Source: an uncultured Oscillospiraceae bacterium
GTDB lineage: Bacteria; Bacillota; Clostridia; Oscillospirales; Acutalibacteraceae
Assembly (NCBI GenBank): GCA_902478605.1
Contig: CABSLQ010000004.1
Location: 4,962-68,961, forward strand
Length of the DNA: 64,000 nt
Reading direction: 5' to 3'
The notes under the pieces were generated by a model that saw only the letters and a list, made by a program, of their open reading frames with translations, was not told the DNA's origin and made no database searches. Shown in pieces: positions 55,301 to 63,888 of the stretch (position 1 is the first letter of the stretch; each line of letters starts with the position of its first letter). The translations under genes were made by a program, and so were the position numbers.

Positions 55301-56764
55301 TTACTGCCAGCTGATATCCGATTCTTTCAGGGTCCCTTTGATATAGTGATACAGTTCGTCGTACAGGGTCCGCACATACGGACTGGATGACCTGAGGCAC
55401 TCGTTCCGGATGGAATTGGGCCCGCCATTCAGCTGATAATTGAGGAAGGGCCGATCCATATAGCCGTATCGGATACCGCCCAGCATATACTCCTTAAAGT
55501 AATCCGCTCCGTCGGTCTCCAGGCAGGACCATTCCATCGTGATCCCCATGCCGAGCCTGTCGGTCAGTTCGGCCGCTTCCTTAATGGCGGTTTTCGGCTG
55601 CGCATTCAGCTGCGGCTCGCCGTTTACCAGCGGGAAATAGTTGATCTGCATCGTGGCCATGGAAAAGCCGGCCTCCTGCCATTTATCGCGATAGGTGCCC
55701 GCATTGTTAAACGGATTGAAAAGCGTTTCCAGGCCCAGCTCCGCCACATATTGGTTTGCATACTGCACGGTGGACATGATGTCCTCCTCCTGGATCATCA
55801 GAGCCTCCGTCACATAGAAAAAGCCGGCAAGCTGAATGTTTTGATAGCCCTTTTCATTAAACCGGCGAATCTGCTCATCGATCTGCCACTTTACGCCCGC
55901 GAGCCGATCCTCCTCTTTGGAGAAATCGAGATCCCTTCCGTCGACCTGGCCGAATGACCGCACCGTCGGGATCATGTTAAAATACGGCAGAAAGACATTC
56001 ACCTTATAAAGCGGCTTATCGAGCGCCTGCTTCACCTCGGCCGTGGCGGCATCCAGCGCGTCCAGGTTGAGGGAGCTTCGGAATTCGACATCAAAGAAAT
56101 CCTCCAACATCTCTTTGGTAAACTGCGTACAGCCGGAATAGGCGGCCTGCGCCCCGTTGTGATGATAGCCCGGCGAAGGCAGGAAGATGAAGGTATCAAA
56201 CAGCGTATCGGTCGGATCCGCATCGGTATCGCCCTGGGGATAATACCCCACACTTGTCAGAAAATCCAGTTTGGACTGGTATTCCGGCATGGTCGGCGAA
56301 TGAATATACGTCTGCAGCATGCTGTGCATGGAAGCTTCGACCGGGCCGGTTGGCGTGTCGGTCGGCGCCGTCGTCTGCGTCCCGTTGGAATCGGAGGGAT
56401 TGGAAGAATCGGTGGCGGACGCGGTTGTATCGGCAGCCTTGGTAGGCGGAATCGTTTTGGTGCCGGTCCACGTTACCCAAGGCTTTGGCTGACGGGTCGA
56501 GGACGAACCGCGGGTCTCCGCCGTTCCTGCCGAAACAGACGCCGTGCTTCCCTGTTCCGTCGTGACCGTGGCCGTGATTTCAGAATCCGAAGCCACCATC
56601 GTGCTTTCTGCGGCTGCCGTATCGGAAAAAGCGGTTTCCACTGCTGCCGTCGTGACCGCCGGCTCAGAACCGGCCGGCTTCGGCGACGTTTTACAGGAGG
56701 CCGCCAGGACGGCGATTCCCAGAACCGCCGCCAGCGCCGCGCTTTTTCTCCACGTTGTTCTCAT
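55301..56764 (-). CDS. DUF4855 family lipoprotein
   Basis: 487 residues from the ATG at 56764, after AAAGGAG. Lipoprotein signal with lipobox LAASC (about 17-21), a long Ser/Thr/Ala-rich linker (about 25-145) and a DUF4855-like domain (about 150-487; FIFLPSPGYHHNG, KVNVFLPYFNMIP, FYVTEALMIQEED, GMGITMEWSC, RPFLNYQLNGGPNSIRNE). The domain looks like a TIM-barrel-type glycosidase relative with candidate Glu residues in TEAL and MEWSC. Attached to the outer face of the membrane. Neighbours point to an extracellular glycan-handling locus. Confidence 0.8.
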   Translation of the reverse strand: MRTTWRKSAALAAVLGIAVLAASCKTSPKPAGSEPAVTTAAVETAFSDTAAAESTMVASDSEITATVTTEQGSTASVSAGTAETRGSSSTRQPKPWVTWTGTKTIPPTKAADTTASATDSSNPSDSNGTQTTAPTDTPTGPVEASMHSMLQTYIHSPTMPEYQSKLDFLTSVGYYPQGDTDADPTDTLFDTFIFLPSPGYHHNGAQAAYSGCTQFTKEMLEDFFDVEFRSSLNLDALDAATAEVKQALDKPLYKVNVFLPYFNMIPTVRSFGQVDGRDLDFSKEEDRLAGVKWQIDEQIRRFNEKGYQNIQLAGFFYVTEALMIQEEDIMSTVQYANQYVAELGLETLFNPFNNAGTYRDKWQEAGFSMATMQINYFPLVNGEPQLNAQPKTAIKEAAELTDRLGMGITMEWSCLETDGADYFKEYMLGGIRYGYMDRPFLNYQLNGGPNSIRNECLRSSSPYVRTLYDELYHYIKGTLKESDISWQ

Positions 56765-56884
56765 GCTTATCACACTCTCCTTTTGACATGATGGTTCGTA
56801 CGGGCAGCTCATGCCGCTGTAAACTCTGCGTCACCCCCTCTGCGGCCTGTCCAAGCGTTTTCCGGAGGCCGCTGTACCGCGGCT

Positions 56885-57160
56885 TTAGGTTATGTTTGAG
56901 GCGCTGATGATATTGGTCCATCGGTTTTCGTGCGTAGCTTCCGCTTCCCAATCCGTGTCATAAGGCAGCCGCTCTGCCTCCAATTCGTCGATCCGGTCCG
57001 TTTCGCCGGTTAACCAGGCGCTTATCCGCCGGCCGGCGGCGGCAATGCGCGCCTGCAGTCCGCCGAGGCGCACATCCTGCACCTCATAGCCGAATGGTTT
57101 ATTCTCCGCAAACCATTGTCTTTCAAATGCCAGATGAAAGTCGTCAACCGCCCTGTGCAA
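56885..57160 (-). pseudogene. C-terminal remnant of a GH20-like glycoside hydrolase
   Basis: About 90 codons in frame, ending with a normal stop. FERQWFAENKPFGYEVQDV and RLGGLQARI, and the end ENRWTNIISASNIT, look like the extreme C-terminus of beta-N-acetylhexosaminidase-like (GH20 type) enzymes of gut bacteria. The frame is closed by a stop eight codons upstream of a weak TTG, the catalytic domain is missing and there is no ribosome site, so this is a decayed or truncated gene. It stands directly upstream of the DUF4855 lipoprotein gene on the same strand. Family assignment is from memory of the motif only. Confidence 0.5.
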
Positions 57161-57302
57161 ATCCGGTATCGGTTCTATTCAGATTCCGGATGAGATGAAT
57201 ATTCCTCTTCCGCAAATCGCGATGAAGACCCGGAGAGGAGTCGTTGTGACATACGATCCGACGCCGGCCGCTGCCAGTTAAGCTGGCAAAATGAGCATAG
57301 AA

Positions 57303-57349
57303 AACGAGTGTCCTTATAGGATGCTCAAATCCTATAAGGACACTCGTTA
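57303..57349 (-). terminator. strong terminator after the tRNA-like sequence
   Basis: AACGAGTGTCCTTATAGGA (57303-57321) is matched exactly by TCCTATAAGGACACTCGTT (57331-57349), with loop TGCTCAAA. On the minus strand the stem is followed by TTCT, one base after the CCA of the tRNA-like element. This is an unusually long perfect stem (19 pairs). Confidence 0.85.
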
Positions 57350-57432
57350 TGGTGCGGATAAGAGGACTTGAACCCACGGCCTCTTGGTCCCGAAGGAGCC
57401 GGAGGCTTAGCGGATACACCCGCTCAGGCCGC
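57350..57432 (-). tRNA. tRNA-like sequence, probably a chimeric or degenerate tRNA
   Basis: 83 bases ending in CCA. The 3' part is tRNA-like: anticodon-loop-like TTCGGGA, CCAAGAGGCC, T loop TTCAAGT, then 5+7+1 bases and CCA, all at correct distances. TTCGGGA..CCAAG..GTGGGTTCAAGTCC looks like tRNA-Pro (CGG). But the 5' half (GCGGCCTGAGCGGG...) does not pair: only four acceptor pairs form, the anticodon stem fails and the T stem has a mismatch. A class II reading with a UUCG-capped variable arm also fails. It may be a pseudo-tRNA, an attachment-site scar or an unusual tRNA-like RNA. Confidence 0.4.
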
Positions 57433-57568
57433 ATGAACACTCACTTTTTCATTCCACTCCAAAAAGTCGTGCAGTACCACTACTGCAAACGAAACGGGAC
57501 AAGACGGGAAATGGAATATATATTCTTCGATTTTACTCAACCGTAAGATCCGTCTCCTATACCGAACA

Positions 57569-60500
57569 TCAGCAGCGACGCAAGGAAAGATCGGGAAGAA
57601 TCACGGCAGTTTCTTCTTTGTCCTCCTCACTTTTCCATGCCACTACAAACCGAACGCTGGCCGAACAAGGGCAATAGCCCTTACCCCGCAATTTTTGAAG
57701 TCTTTCGCGGCAGGCTTTCGAAAACTTAGCGACGCGAATGTTTTGCCCTTTCATCTCCGCCCAAAGATAGTCCTCCCTTACAGACAAAATGGTTCCACTG
57801 TGGAGCCCGAGTATGGCATCCTTTTTATCTCTGAAAAAGTCTAAAACAACATCTTTGTGGGTCAACTGCAGCGTCAACTCATCCGGTTCTCCATATACCG
57901 TACCGTCATCTGTATAGGTTACACCAGGAACCGCATCCGTGGAAAACAGATCGGAATTGCAGTGGATATACAGCGCGTTCTTGGCTCTGGTTATGCCAAC
58001 ATACAGTTTTCTCAAGTTTTCATCTGTTTCCATGATATGGCCACTCAACAGCATATAAACCGTGTCAAATTCGCGGCCTTTTGCCTTGTGAATGGTAGAA
58101 ATTAAAATGGTTTCCTTTTCGTCGGCATAAAAATCCTCAAAATTGGATTCCTTTATAAACTCATCCAAATCGGACCGGTATTTTGTGGGATTCACGCGCT
58201 CAAAATCCCGCATCATATTTTGGCAGACTTCAAGACACGTACTATCTGCATAGACGTCAGACAACCTCCTTTTCGTCTTTGTCCACAAATCGTCCGGTAT
58301 TACTGGAGAGCGGAGCTCCCTATCTATGATTTTTAAAAGAAACCGTACTTCCGCAAGATTGTACAGCCGAAATCCGTCGAGAGACTGGATCAGTTTTGCC
58401 CGGCAAGATTTTTCGTTTAAGAGGCCCAGTATCTGCAACGCCTCATCGTTGGTATTGGTCAGGACGCAGGCTTTTTCGTTACTGCGTGTTTCCAGTATCT
58501 GTTGAACAACCGCTTCCGCCATATTTTTACAGGTATGACGGATAATGTGGACAATACCTTCTTCCATTTGAACCGCTTGTACGGGAGCGCCCTTCATTCG
58601 ATTCTGGATACGTCCGGCAAATGCATTTCCCAACGCAACGATATTCGGCCGGCTGCGATAGTTCTCGAGCATTTCATAAAGAACGGCTCCATAGTCCTCG
58701 GCCAAAGAACGCAGATACTTTGGATCCGACCCGCGGAACTGGTAAATGTTTTGGTCATCGTCCCCTACTGCGATGATACGCATATCCTCATTGTTCTGCA
58801 TCAGCGCACGGATTAGGTTAAACTCATTCTCATCCATATCCTGGGCTTCATCGATCACCAGGACGCTTTTCGTAGTTTTGTTGGGCTCTACCTCCCCATT
58901 GCAAATCATATCGCCTGCATTTTTGACGACATCATCGACGCCCTCCAAGTTTCCTATTTTTCCAAGAAGATCGAAGCAATAGGAATGGAAGGTTTTGATT
59001 TCCACAAAATTGGCTGCGTTTCCAACGAGGGATATCAGCCGTTTTTTAAATTCGGTCGCAGCGGCACGTGAGAAGGTCAGCATTAGAAGCTGTTCATGCT
59101 TGACATCTTCCAAAAGAAGCAAAGCGGCCAGTTTATGGACAAGCACACGGGTTTTGCCGCTCCCGGGCCCCGCCGCCACCACGATATATTTTGATTCCGC
59201 ATCGTTAATAATCTGCGATTGAATATCTGACAGTTCGCCAAACAATTGGTGATACTTGGCGGGAGTAATGTTGCGGTCGATCTCTTTTACCCGCTCTCCC
59301 TGAAAGTACTTTGTAATGAACCTGCGGAAATCCATCTGGAAATAATCCTGTACAAACTGCAGCGCCGCCTCATAATCCCGTACCATCAGGTTGGCGTACT
59401 CGCCCACGATGTGGATCTGACGAATCTTCTGTTTATAGAATTCGTCCAGGAACCGATAATCTTCGGCTTTATATTTGATACGGTTATCCGTTACAAGGCG
59501 TTTGATTTCCATGCCGTTATAGAGGATCAGAAAGCCCCCCTCCAGCTTCAGTGCGCCGATTTTGGACAGATACAAGAGCGCGTCCTCAATGTCGGAGAGG
59601 ACAATTTCCTCCATAAATTCCATCCGGGGGATGGCCTTATACTCGCGAAATAAGCCGACGAGCGAAAACAGAACCGGCTTTTCATCGCGTTCCGAGGGGG
59701 CTGCCTCTTCCGCCCTGGCATACAGAGTTTCCAGAATAAAATGGCATACGTCCATTCGGCGGTTGTACTTATCCATTAGCTTAGAAATGTCCAGTGCCGG
59801 AAACAGTTTTACAGTCCGTGACTCTCTATCCTCCGATTTGCGTATATAGTTTTTCACCGTATGGTAATACAGGAGCGTACGGAGATTTTTGACGCTGGCA
59901 GCAGCTATCCCCTCTGCCTGTGCCGCTTCGTTCAGTTCCTTCAGATTCAGGTCGCAGCCATCCTCCGCAAACCGAGAAAGAAGGAACCGTTCTAACTTGG
60001 CAAACCGCTCCAAAATCAGCCTGGATCGGTTTTCCGTATCTGAGGCGAGAATGTACGCGGACATATCCATAGAGTCTTCCAGAAGCCCATCCTGCCGCAT
60101 GAGGTTCACCGCATTGACAACCTCTTCTTTTGTCATGCCCAGTGTATCGGCAAGATAATCCACTCTGGATTCCGCGTCATCGCCTTCCGCAGCCGCGATG
60201 CTCCGGCTGGAAATCAGCGACTTGATAATGCGCTTGGCGGTTATCCTCTCATCATCCGAGAACAGAGTCGACTGATCGATACGGGAGGACGCCTCGCGCA
60301 TATCCTTGGCGCGAATGCTGGTCGCGTATACATGAGGCATATTTCTCCCGCGCTTCACATATCCGGCACTTTCCAAGGCGGAAACAGCCGTCTTCACACG
60401 GGTTTCTATATCGCTGACCGAATCGTCCCATCCGGCCTGCCGCGCAATTTCAAGAGGGGAACAGCATATGCTAGGACGCAGCTTGGTGAGATCCTTAACG

Positions 60501-62365
60501 GCCTTCCATACCTGTTGGATCTCACTAATGCTGAGCTTCGTCTGGTTGAGCAGAATAAAGTGTTTATCCAGATCGTTGTCGTTATACAGTACATAGCATT
60601 CCGCCTGCAGAAAAGGATCCCGGCCTGCACGGCCCGCTTCCTGTACGTAATCTTCGAGGGAACTGGAAATATCGTAGTGAACGACCAGCTTCACATCTTT
60701 TTTATCCACGCCCATGCCGAACGCAGAGGTAGCGACGATGACCTTTATCTCGTTACGGATAAAAGCCTCCTGATTGGCAATCTTGTCGTTGGGATCCATT
60801 TTGCCGTTGAATGGTCTGGCCGAAAATCCATCGCTGGTCAATTTATCCGCCAGTTCCCGGGTGCGTCTTGTTCGGGAAACGTAGACGATGGTGGGGCAAT
60901 CCTTAAGCGCAATCAAATCGCGCAGCGCACTATACTTTTCCTCGTCTGTCTCCTTATATAGAACCGTGTAGTGCAGGTTTTCACGGGTAGCCGAGGTAGC
61001 GAAGATTTCGAGATCCAGATCAAGTTTCCGCTTAAAATAGTCGCAGATGTCACGGACAACCTTTTGTTTGGCGGTCGCGGTAAAGCAGGAAACAGGGATC
61101 GGCTTTTTGTCGGCTTTTTTCTTTTGGAGTTCACGGATGAAGTCGCCGATATATAAATAATCCACGCGAAAATCCTGTCCCCATGCTGAAAAGCAGTGGG
61201 CTTCATCAATCACAAATCGGGCGATGTTCCGCGACAGGAGCATTTTTTCTATCGTGCGGGAACGAAGCTGCTCAGGTGAGATGTAAAGGAGCGTCGCCGC
61301 TCCATTTGCAACACGTTCCAGTGCATTGGCCCGTTCAATCGGGTCAAGCAGGCCGTTTACCGTCACGGCTTCCGTAATACCGATGCTGTTCAGGTTATCC
61401 ACCTGGTCCTTCATCAGCGACTGCAAAGGAGAAATAACCACCGTTAATCCATGGACAGCCTTTCCGGCTATCAGCGCAGGCAACTGGAAAGTAATGGATT
61501 TGCCGCCTCCCGTCGGAAAAACTGCGAGAAGAGACTTTCCATTTACAGCGGCCTGCGCGGCGTTTTCCTGAAGCGGCTCACCGTTATAGGTTCGGAAACT
61601 GTCATATCCAAATATGGTTTTCAGTTCTTTATGTATGTCCAGTGCATTCCGACAATAGGCGCATTTGTTGCAGGGAGTTCCTCTTAAATATTTTATGACA
61701 TTCTCAATTTTGGGAAAATTCCGAAGCAACCAGGGTGGCGTGATGGAGGTGTTATCGGCCGTACCGATCAACGCTAGCGCATAGGCTAACTCAACCGGAT
61801 AATGGCGAATTAGAGGAGGCATATCGACATTTTCGCAAATTTTTCCGTCAAACTCTGCATGGATTAAATCCGGCAAATTGTACTTGTAGGGCTTAAAATT
61901 CACATAGTTAAAAAAGCCCTGGAATTCTTCTCGAGAGTATAGTAAACCGCAAAAAATTTGTTTCACTTTCGGCGGAAGGGCAAAAAAAGCGTTGACTTCA
62001 TCATAGAACAGTTTCTCAGCCTTTTGACAATCATTTACGGGATTATTTAGTTCCTCCACCTGCAGCTTATCGTCTTTTAACAGGGCATGATAAGGTCGCT
62101 TAGGGAAAAGAAGCGGGGATAGATAGAGTGTATCGATCGCTTGGATCGGCCATTCTTTCTCCATAGCCTTTTGCAGATATTTCAGGTCGTGCTGGACAAT
62201 ATTGTGCCCACAGACAAATTCTATTCCGGAAACAAAGGCGCAAAAATCCTGTATGGAGGCCGAATGAAAAACAGCATGATCCGTTCGTACCGCACCGATA
62301 TCATGAATGCGCTTATCTTCTATACCGACTTCCGTATCCATAAACACAACAGGTTTTGCCATCAT
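57569..62365 (-). CDS. exonuclease-RecQ-UvrD tripartite helicase
   Basis: About 1598 residues in one frame; start ATG 62365 (or 62362) after AAAGGAGG. Residues about 1-150: DEDD exonuclease-like (VVFMDTE; CGHNIVQHDLKYL; NNPVNDCQKAEKL, where the usual His is Asn). A CNKCAYC cluster lies near 245-255. About 275-600: RecQ helicase (PTGGGKS, VIDEAHCFSAWGQDFR, QEAGRAGRD), then winged-helix-like segments. About 1050-1500: UvrD/Rep superfamily 1 helicase (AGPGSGKTR, VIDEAQDMDE, DDDQNIYQFRG, STIHKAKGREFD, YVGITRAKNA). Lower GC and different codon use than the rest of the window suggest transfer. Possible single-gene defence or repair factor; function not established. Confidence 0.88.
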   Translation of the reverse strand: MMAKPVVFMDTEVGIEDKRIHDIGAVRTDHAVFHSASIQDFCAFVSGIEFVCGHNIVQHDLKYLQKAMEKEWPIQAIDTLYLSPLLFPKRPYHALLKDDKLQVEELNNPVNDCQKAEKLFYDEVNAFFALPPKVKQIFCGLLYSREEFQGFFNYVNFKPYKYNLPDLIHAEFDGKICENVDMPPLIRHYPVELAYALALIGTADNTSITPPWLLRNFPKIENVIKYLRGTPCNKCAYCRNALDIHKELKTIFGYDSFRTYNGEPLQENAAQAAVNGKSLLAVFPTGGGKSITFQLPALIAGKAVHGLTVVISPLQSLMKDQVDNLNSIGITEAVTVNGLLDPIERANALERVANGAATLLYISPEQLRSRTIEKMLLSRNIARFVIDEAHCFSAWGQDFRVDYLYIGDFIRELQKKKADKKPIPVSCFTATAKQKVVRDICDYFKRKLDLDLEIFATSATRENLHYTVLYKETDEEKYSALRDLIALKDCPTIVYVSRTRRTRELADKLTSDGFSARPFNGKMDPNDKIANQEAFIRNEIKVIVATSAFGMGVDKKDVKLVVHYDISSSLEDYVQEAGRAGRDPFLQAECYVLYNDNDLDKHFILLNQTKLSISEIQQVWKAVKDLTKLRPSICCSPLEIARQAGWDDSVSDIETRVKTAVSALESAGYVKRGRNMPHVYATSIRAKDMREASSRIDQSTLFSDDERITAKRIIKSLISSRSIAAAEGDDAESRVDYLADTLGMTKEEVVNAVNLMRQDGLLEDSMDMSAYILASDTENRSRLILERFAKLERFLLSRFAEDGCDLNLKELNEAAQAEGIAAASVKNLRTLLYYHTVKNYIRKSEDRESRTVKLFPALDISKLMDKYNRRMDVCHFILETLYARAEEAAPSERDEKPVLFSLVGLFREYKAIPRMEFMEEIVLSDIEDALLYLSKIGALKLEGGFLILYNGMEIKRLVTDNRIKYKAEDYRFLDEFYKQKIRQIHIVGEYANLMVRDYEAALQFVQDYFQMDFRRFITKYFQGERVKEIDRNITPAKYHQLFGELSDIQSQIINDAESKYIVVAAGPGSGKTRVLVHKLAALLLLEDVKHEQLLMLTFSRAAATEFKKRLISLVGNAANFVEIKTFHSYCFDLLGKIGNLEGVDDVVKNAGDMICNGEVEPNKTTKSVLVIDEAQDMDENEFNLIRALMQNNEDMRIIAVGDDDQNIYQFRGSDPKYLRSLAEDYGAVLYEMLENYRSRPNIVALGNAFAGRIQNRMKGAPVQAVQMEEGIVHIIRHTCKNMAEAVVQQILETRSNEKACVLTNTNDEALQILGLLNEKSCRAKLIQSLDGFRLYNLAEVRFLLKIIDRELRSPVIPDDLWTKTKRRLSDVYADSTCLEVCQNMMRDFERVNPTKYRSDLDEFIKESNFEDFYADEKETILISTIHKAKGREFDTVYMLLSGHIMETDENLRKLYVGITRAKNALYIHCNSDLFSTDAVPGVTYTDDGTVYGEPDELTLQLTHKDVVLDFFRDKKDAILGLHSGTILSVREDYLWAEMKGQNIRVAKFSKACRERLQKLRGKGYCPCSASVRFVVAWKSEEDKEETAVILPDLSLRRC

Positions 62366-62484
62366 CCAGACCTCCTTTGTCGTTCCGCCTGGTATCCGAT
62401 ATTCCGAGTGCCTTCTTCCGTGAATCCTGGTAATTCTCTCTTGGAACATGATAAGGCTCGAACTCTTTATCGGCTAGGTACATT

Positions 62485-63711
62485 TCAAAGCAGATTGCAG
62501 GGAATGAAGCAGTTTTTGGCGTCGATGGGGACCACCTCTTCGCACATACAGACGATGCCGCCGCAGCCTCTCTCCACAGAGGTCTTGTCCAGCACCTCGA
62601 ACTTTTTGACTTCCCGATTGTTGGGACTGGCCGACTTCTTGATTTCCAACGGATGAATCCGCTGGTTTTCCTCCACAAACAGGTCGATCTCCTTGGCGTT
62701 GGCGTCCCGGTAGTAGGTGAGGTTCGCCTTCGCCGGCGAATAGGAGAAGCTCTTGAGAACCTCCATCACCACATAATTTTCAAAGAAATGACCGCTGGCC
62801 GCCCCGTTCATCAGGGTTTCCGGCGTCAGCCACATGGAAAGGTGTGCGCAGAGCCCGGTATCGTAGAAATACAGCTTGGGCGTCTTTGTCAGCCGTTTCA
62901 GTTCGTTGCTGGCGTAAGGCCGCAGCAGATAGACAATGCCAAGCCCCTCCAGCAGCCGCAGCCATTCCTTGGCCGTGGGCTGCGAGACGTCCGCCGCGTC
63001 TGCCAGGGTTTTGTAATTGACCTGCTCGGATACGAGAGCGGCACAGGCGTTCAGAAACTGGCGGAACTTGACCGAATCGGTGATGCCGCCCAGCTCTGCC
63101 ACGTCCCGCATCAGGTAGGTGTCCACATAGGAATCCCAGTATACCTGCCGCTGTTCGGCGTCCGCCGTCACTAGCTGCGGCATACCTCCCTGCCAGATGG
63201 CGCGGTAAACGTCCTGAATATTGTTTTTAGAGGTCAGCCGCTGCCGCTCCATCAGGCAAAACAGGGAAAAGTCCAGCTCGTTCTCGAAAACAATGCCGTC
63301 CCGTTCATTTTTAGACAGGCTGAAGAGTTCCAGCAGGCCCAGACGCCCTGCCAGCGTCTCCCGCACATTGCGCATCATGGCGTACTGCTGGGAACCGGTC
63401 AGCCAGAAACGGCCGGTCTCCTCGCTCTCGTCGCACAGAACCTTAATCTGCCCGAACAGCTCCGGCGCATACTGAACTTCGTCGATGATAATGGGCGGCG
63501 GATAGGTCTGGAAAAACAATACCGGATCGGTTTTGGCAAGCTGCCGCGCCATCAGATTGTCGAGGGTAACATAGGTCCGGTTCTGCCCTTCAGCCAGATG
63601 CCTCAGCATGGTCGTCTTTCCCACCTGGCGGGCGCCGGTCACCAATACAGCCTTGAAAAAGCCGCTCATCCGCAGGAATTTGTCTTCCAGCCGTCTTGGT
63701 ATATATGCCAT
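62485..63711 (-). CDS. AAA ATPase with DUF4143 domain
   Basis: 408 residues. N-terminal AAA_14-type ATPase: Walker A VTGARQVGKTTML (about 24-36), Walker B PIIIDEVQYAPEL (about 73-85), sensor LTGSQQYAMM (about 103-112); C-terminal DUF4143 (about 195-365) with RPYASNELKRLTKTPKLYFYDTGLCAHL and VEENQRIHPLEIKKS, which looks like a PD-(D/E)xK-type nuclease strand (E-x-K). Such genes are scattered, mobile and often near defence or toxin modules; function unknown. Its stop is 119 bases upstream of the helicase start, same strand. Ribosome site GGAGG. Confidence 0.88.
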   Translation of the reverse strand: MAYIPRRLEDKFLRMSGFFKAVLVTGARQVGKTTMLRHLAEGQNRTYVTLDNLMARQLAKTDPVLFFQTYPPPIIIDEVQYAPELFGQIKVLCDESEETGRFWLTGSQQYAMMRNVRETLAGRLGLLELFSLSKNERDGIVFENELDFSLFCLMERQRLTSKNNIQDVYRAIWQGGMPQLVTADAEQRQVYWDSYVDTYLMRDVAELGGITDSVKFRQFLNACAALVSEQVNYKTLADAADVSQPTAKEWLRLLEGLGIVYLLRPYASNELKRLTKTPKLYFYDTGLCAHLSMWLTPETLMNGAASGHFFENYVVMEVLKSFSYSPAKANLTYYRDANAKEIDLFVEENQRIHPLEIKKSASPNNREVKKFEVLDKTSVERGCGGIVCMCEEVVPIDAKNCFIPCNLL

Positions 63712-63728
63712 AACCGCGCCTCCAATTT

Positions 63729-63760
63729 ATGATAATATAAAATTCACTTTATTTTATCAT
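63729..63760. repeat. AT-rich imperfect palindrome upstream of the DUF4143 gene
   Basis: ATGATAATATAAAATT (63729...) and AATAAAGTGAATTTT-like halves form an imperfect inverted repeat just before the AAA ATPase start, a possible operator for autoregulation. GC content is far below the window average. Confidence 0.35.
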
Positions 63761-63848
63761 TAAAACAACTGCCCGTCAATCGGCTATTTCATAGGATTTT
63801 TATGCAGGCACCGATATCATCGACAAGATCAATCTTCGCCGGGTACCG

Positions 63849-63869
63849 CAGAAACACGGGTGTTTCTGC
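63849..63869. repeat. short hairpin
   Basis: GCAGAAACAC (63849...) pairs with GTGTTTCTGC around GGG. No T run. It lies between the DUF4143 promoter region and the transposase fragment; role unknown, possibly part of the mobile element end. Confidence 0.4.
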
Positions 63870-63888
63870 CGAAGACATGCCTCATTAG

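Noticed and set aside
57144..57440. 98-codon frame running through the tRNA-like sequence
   Set aside because: Typical spurious frame over a tRNA; no ribosome site and no protein resemblance.
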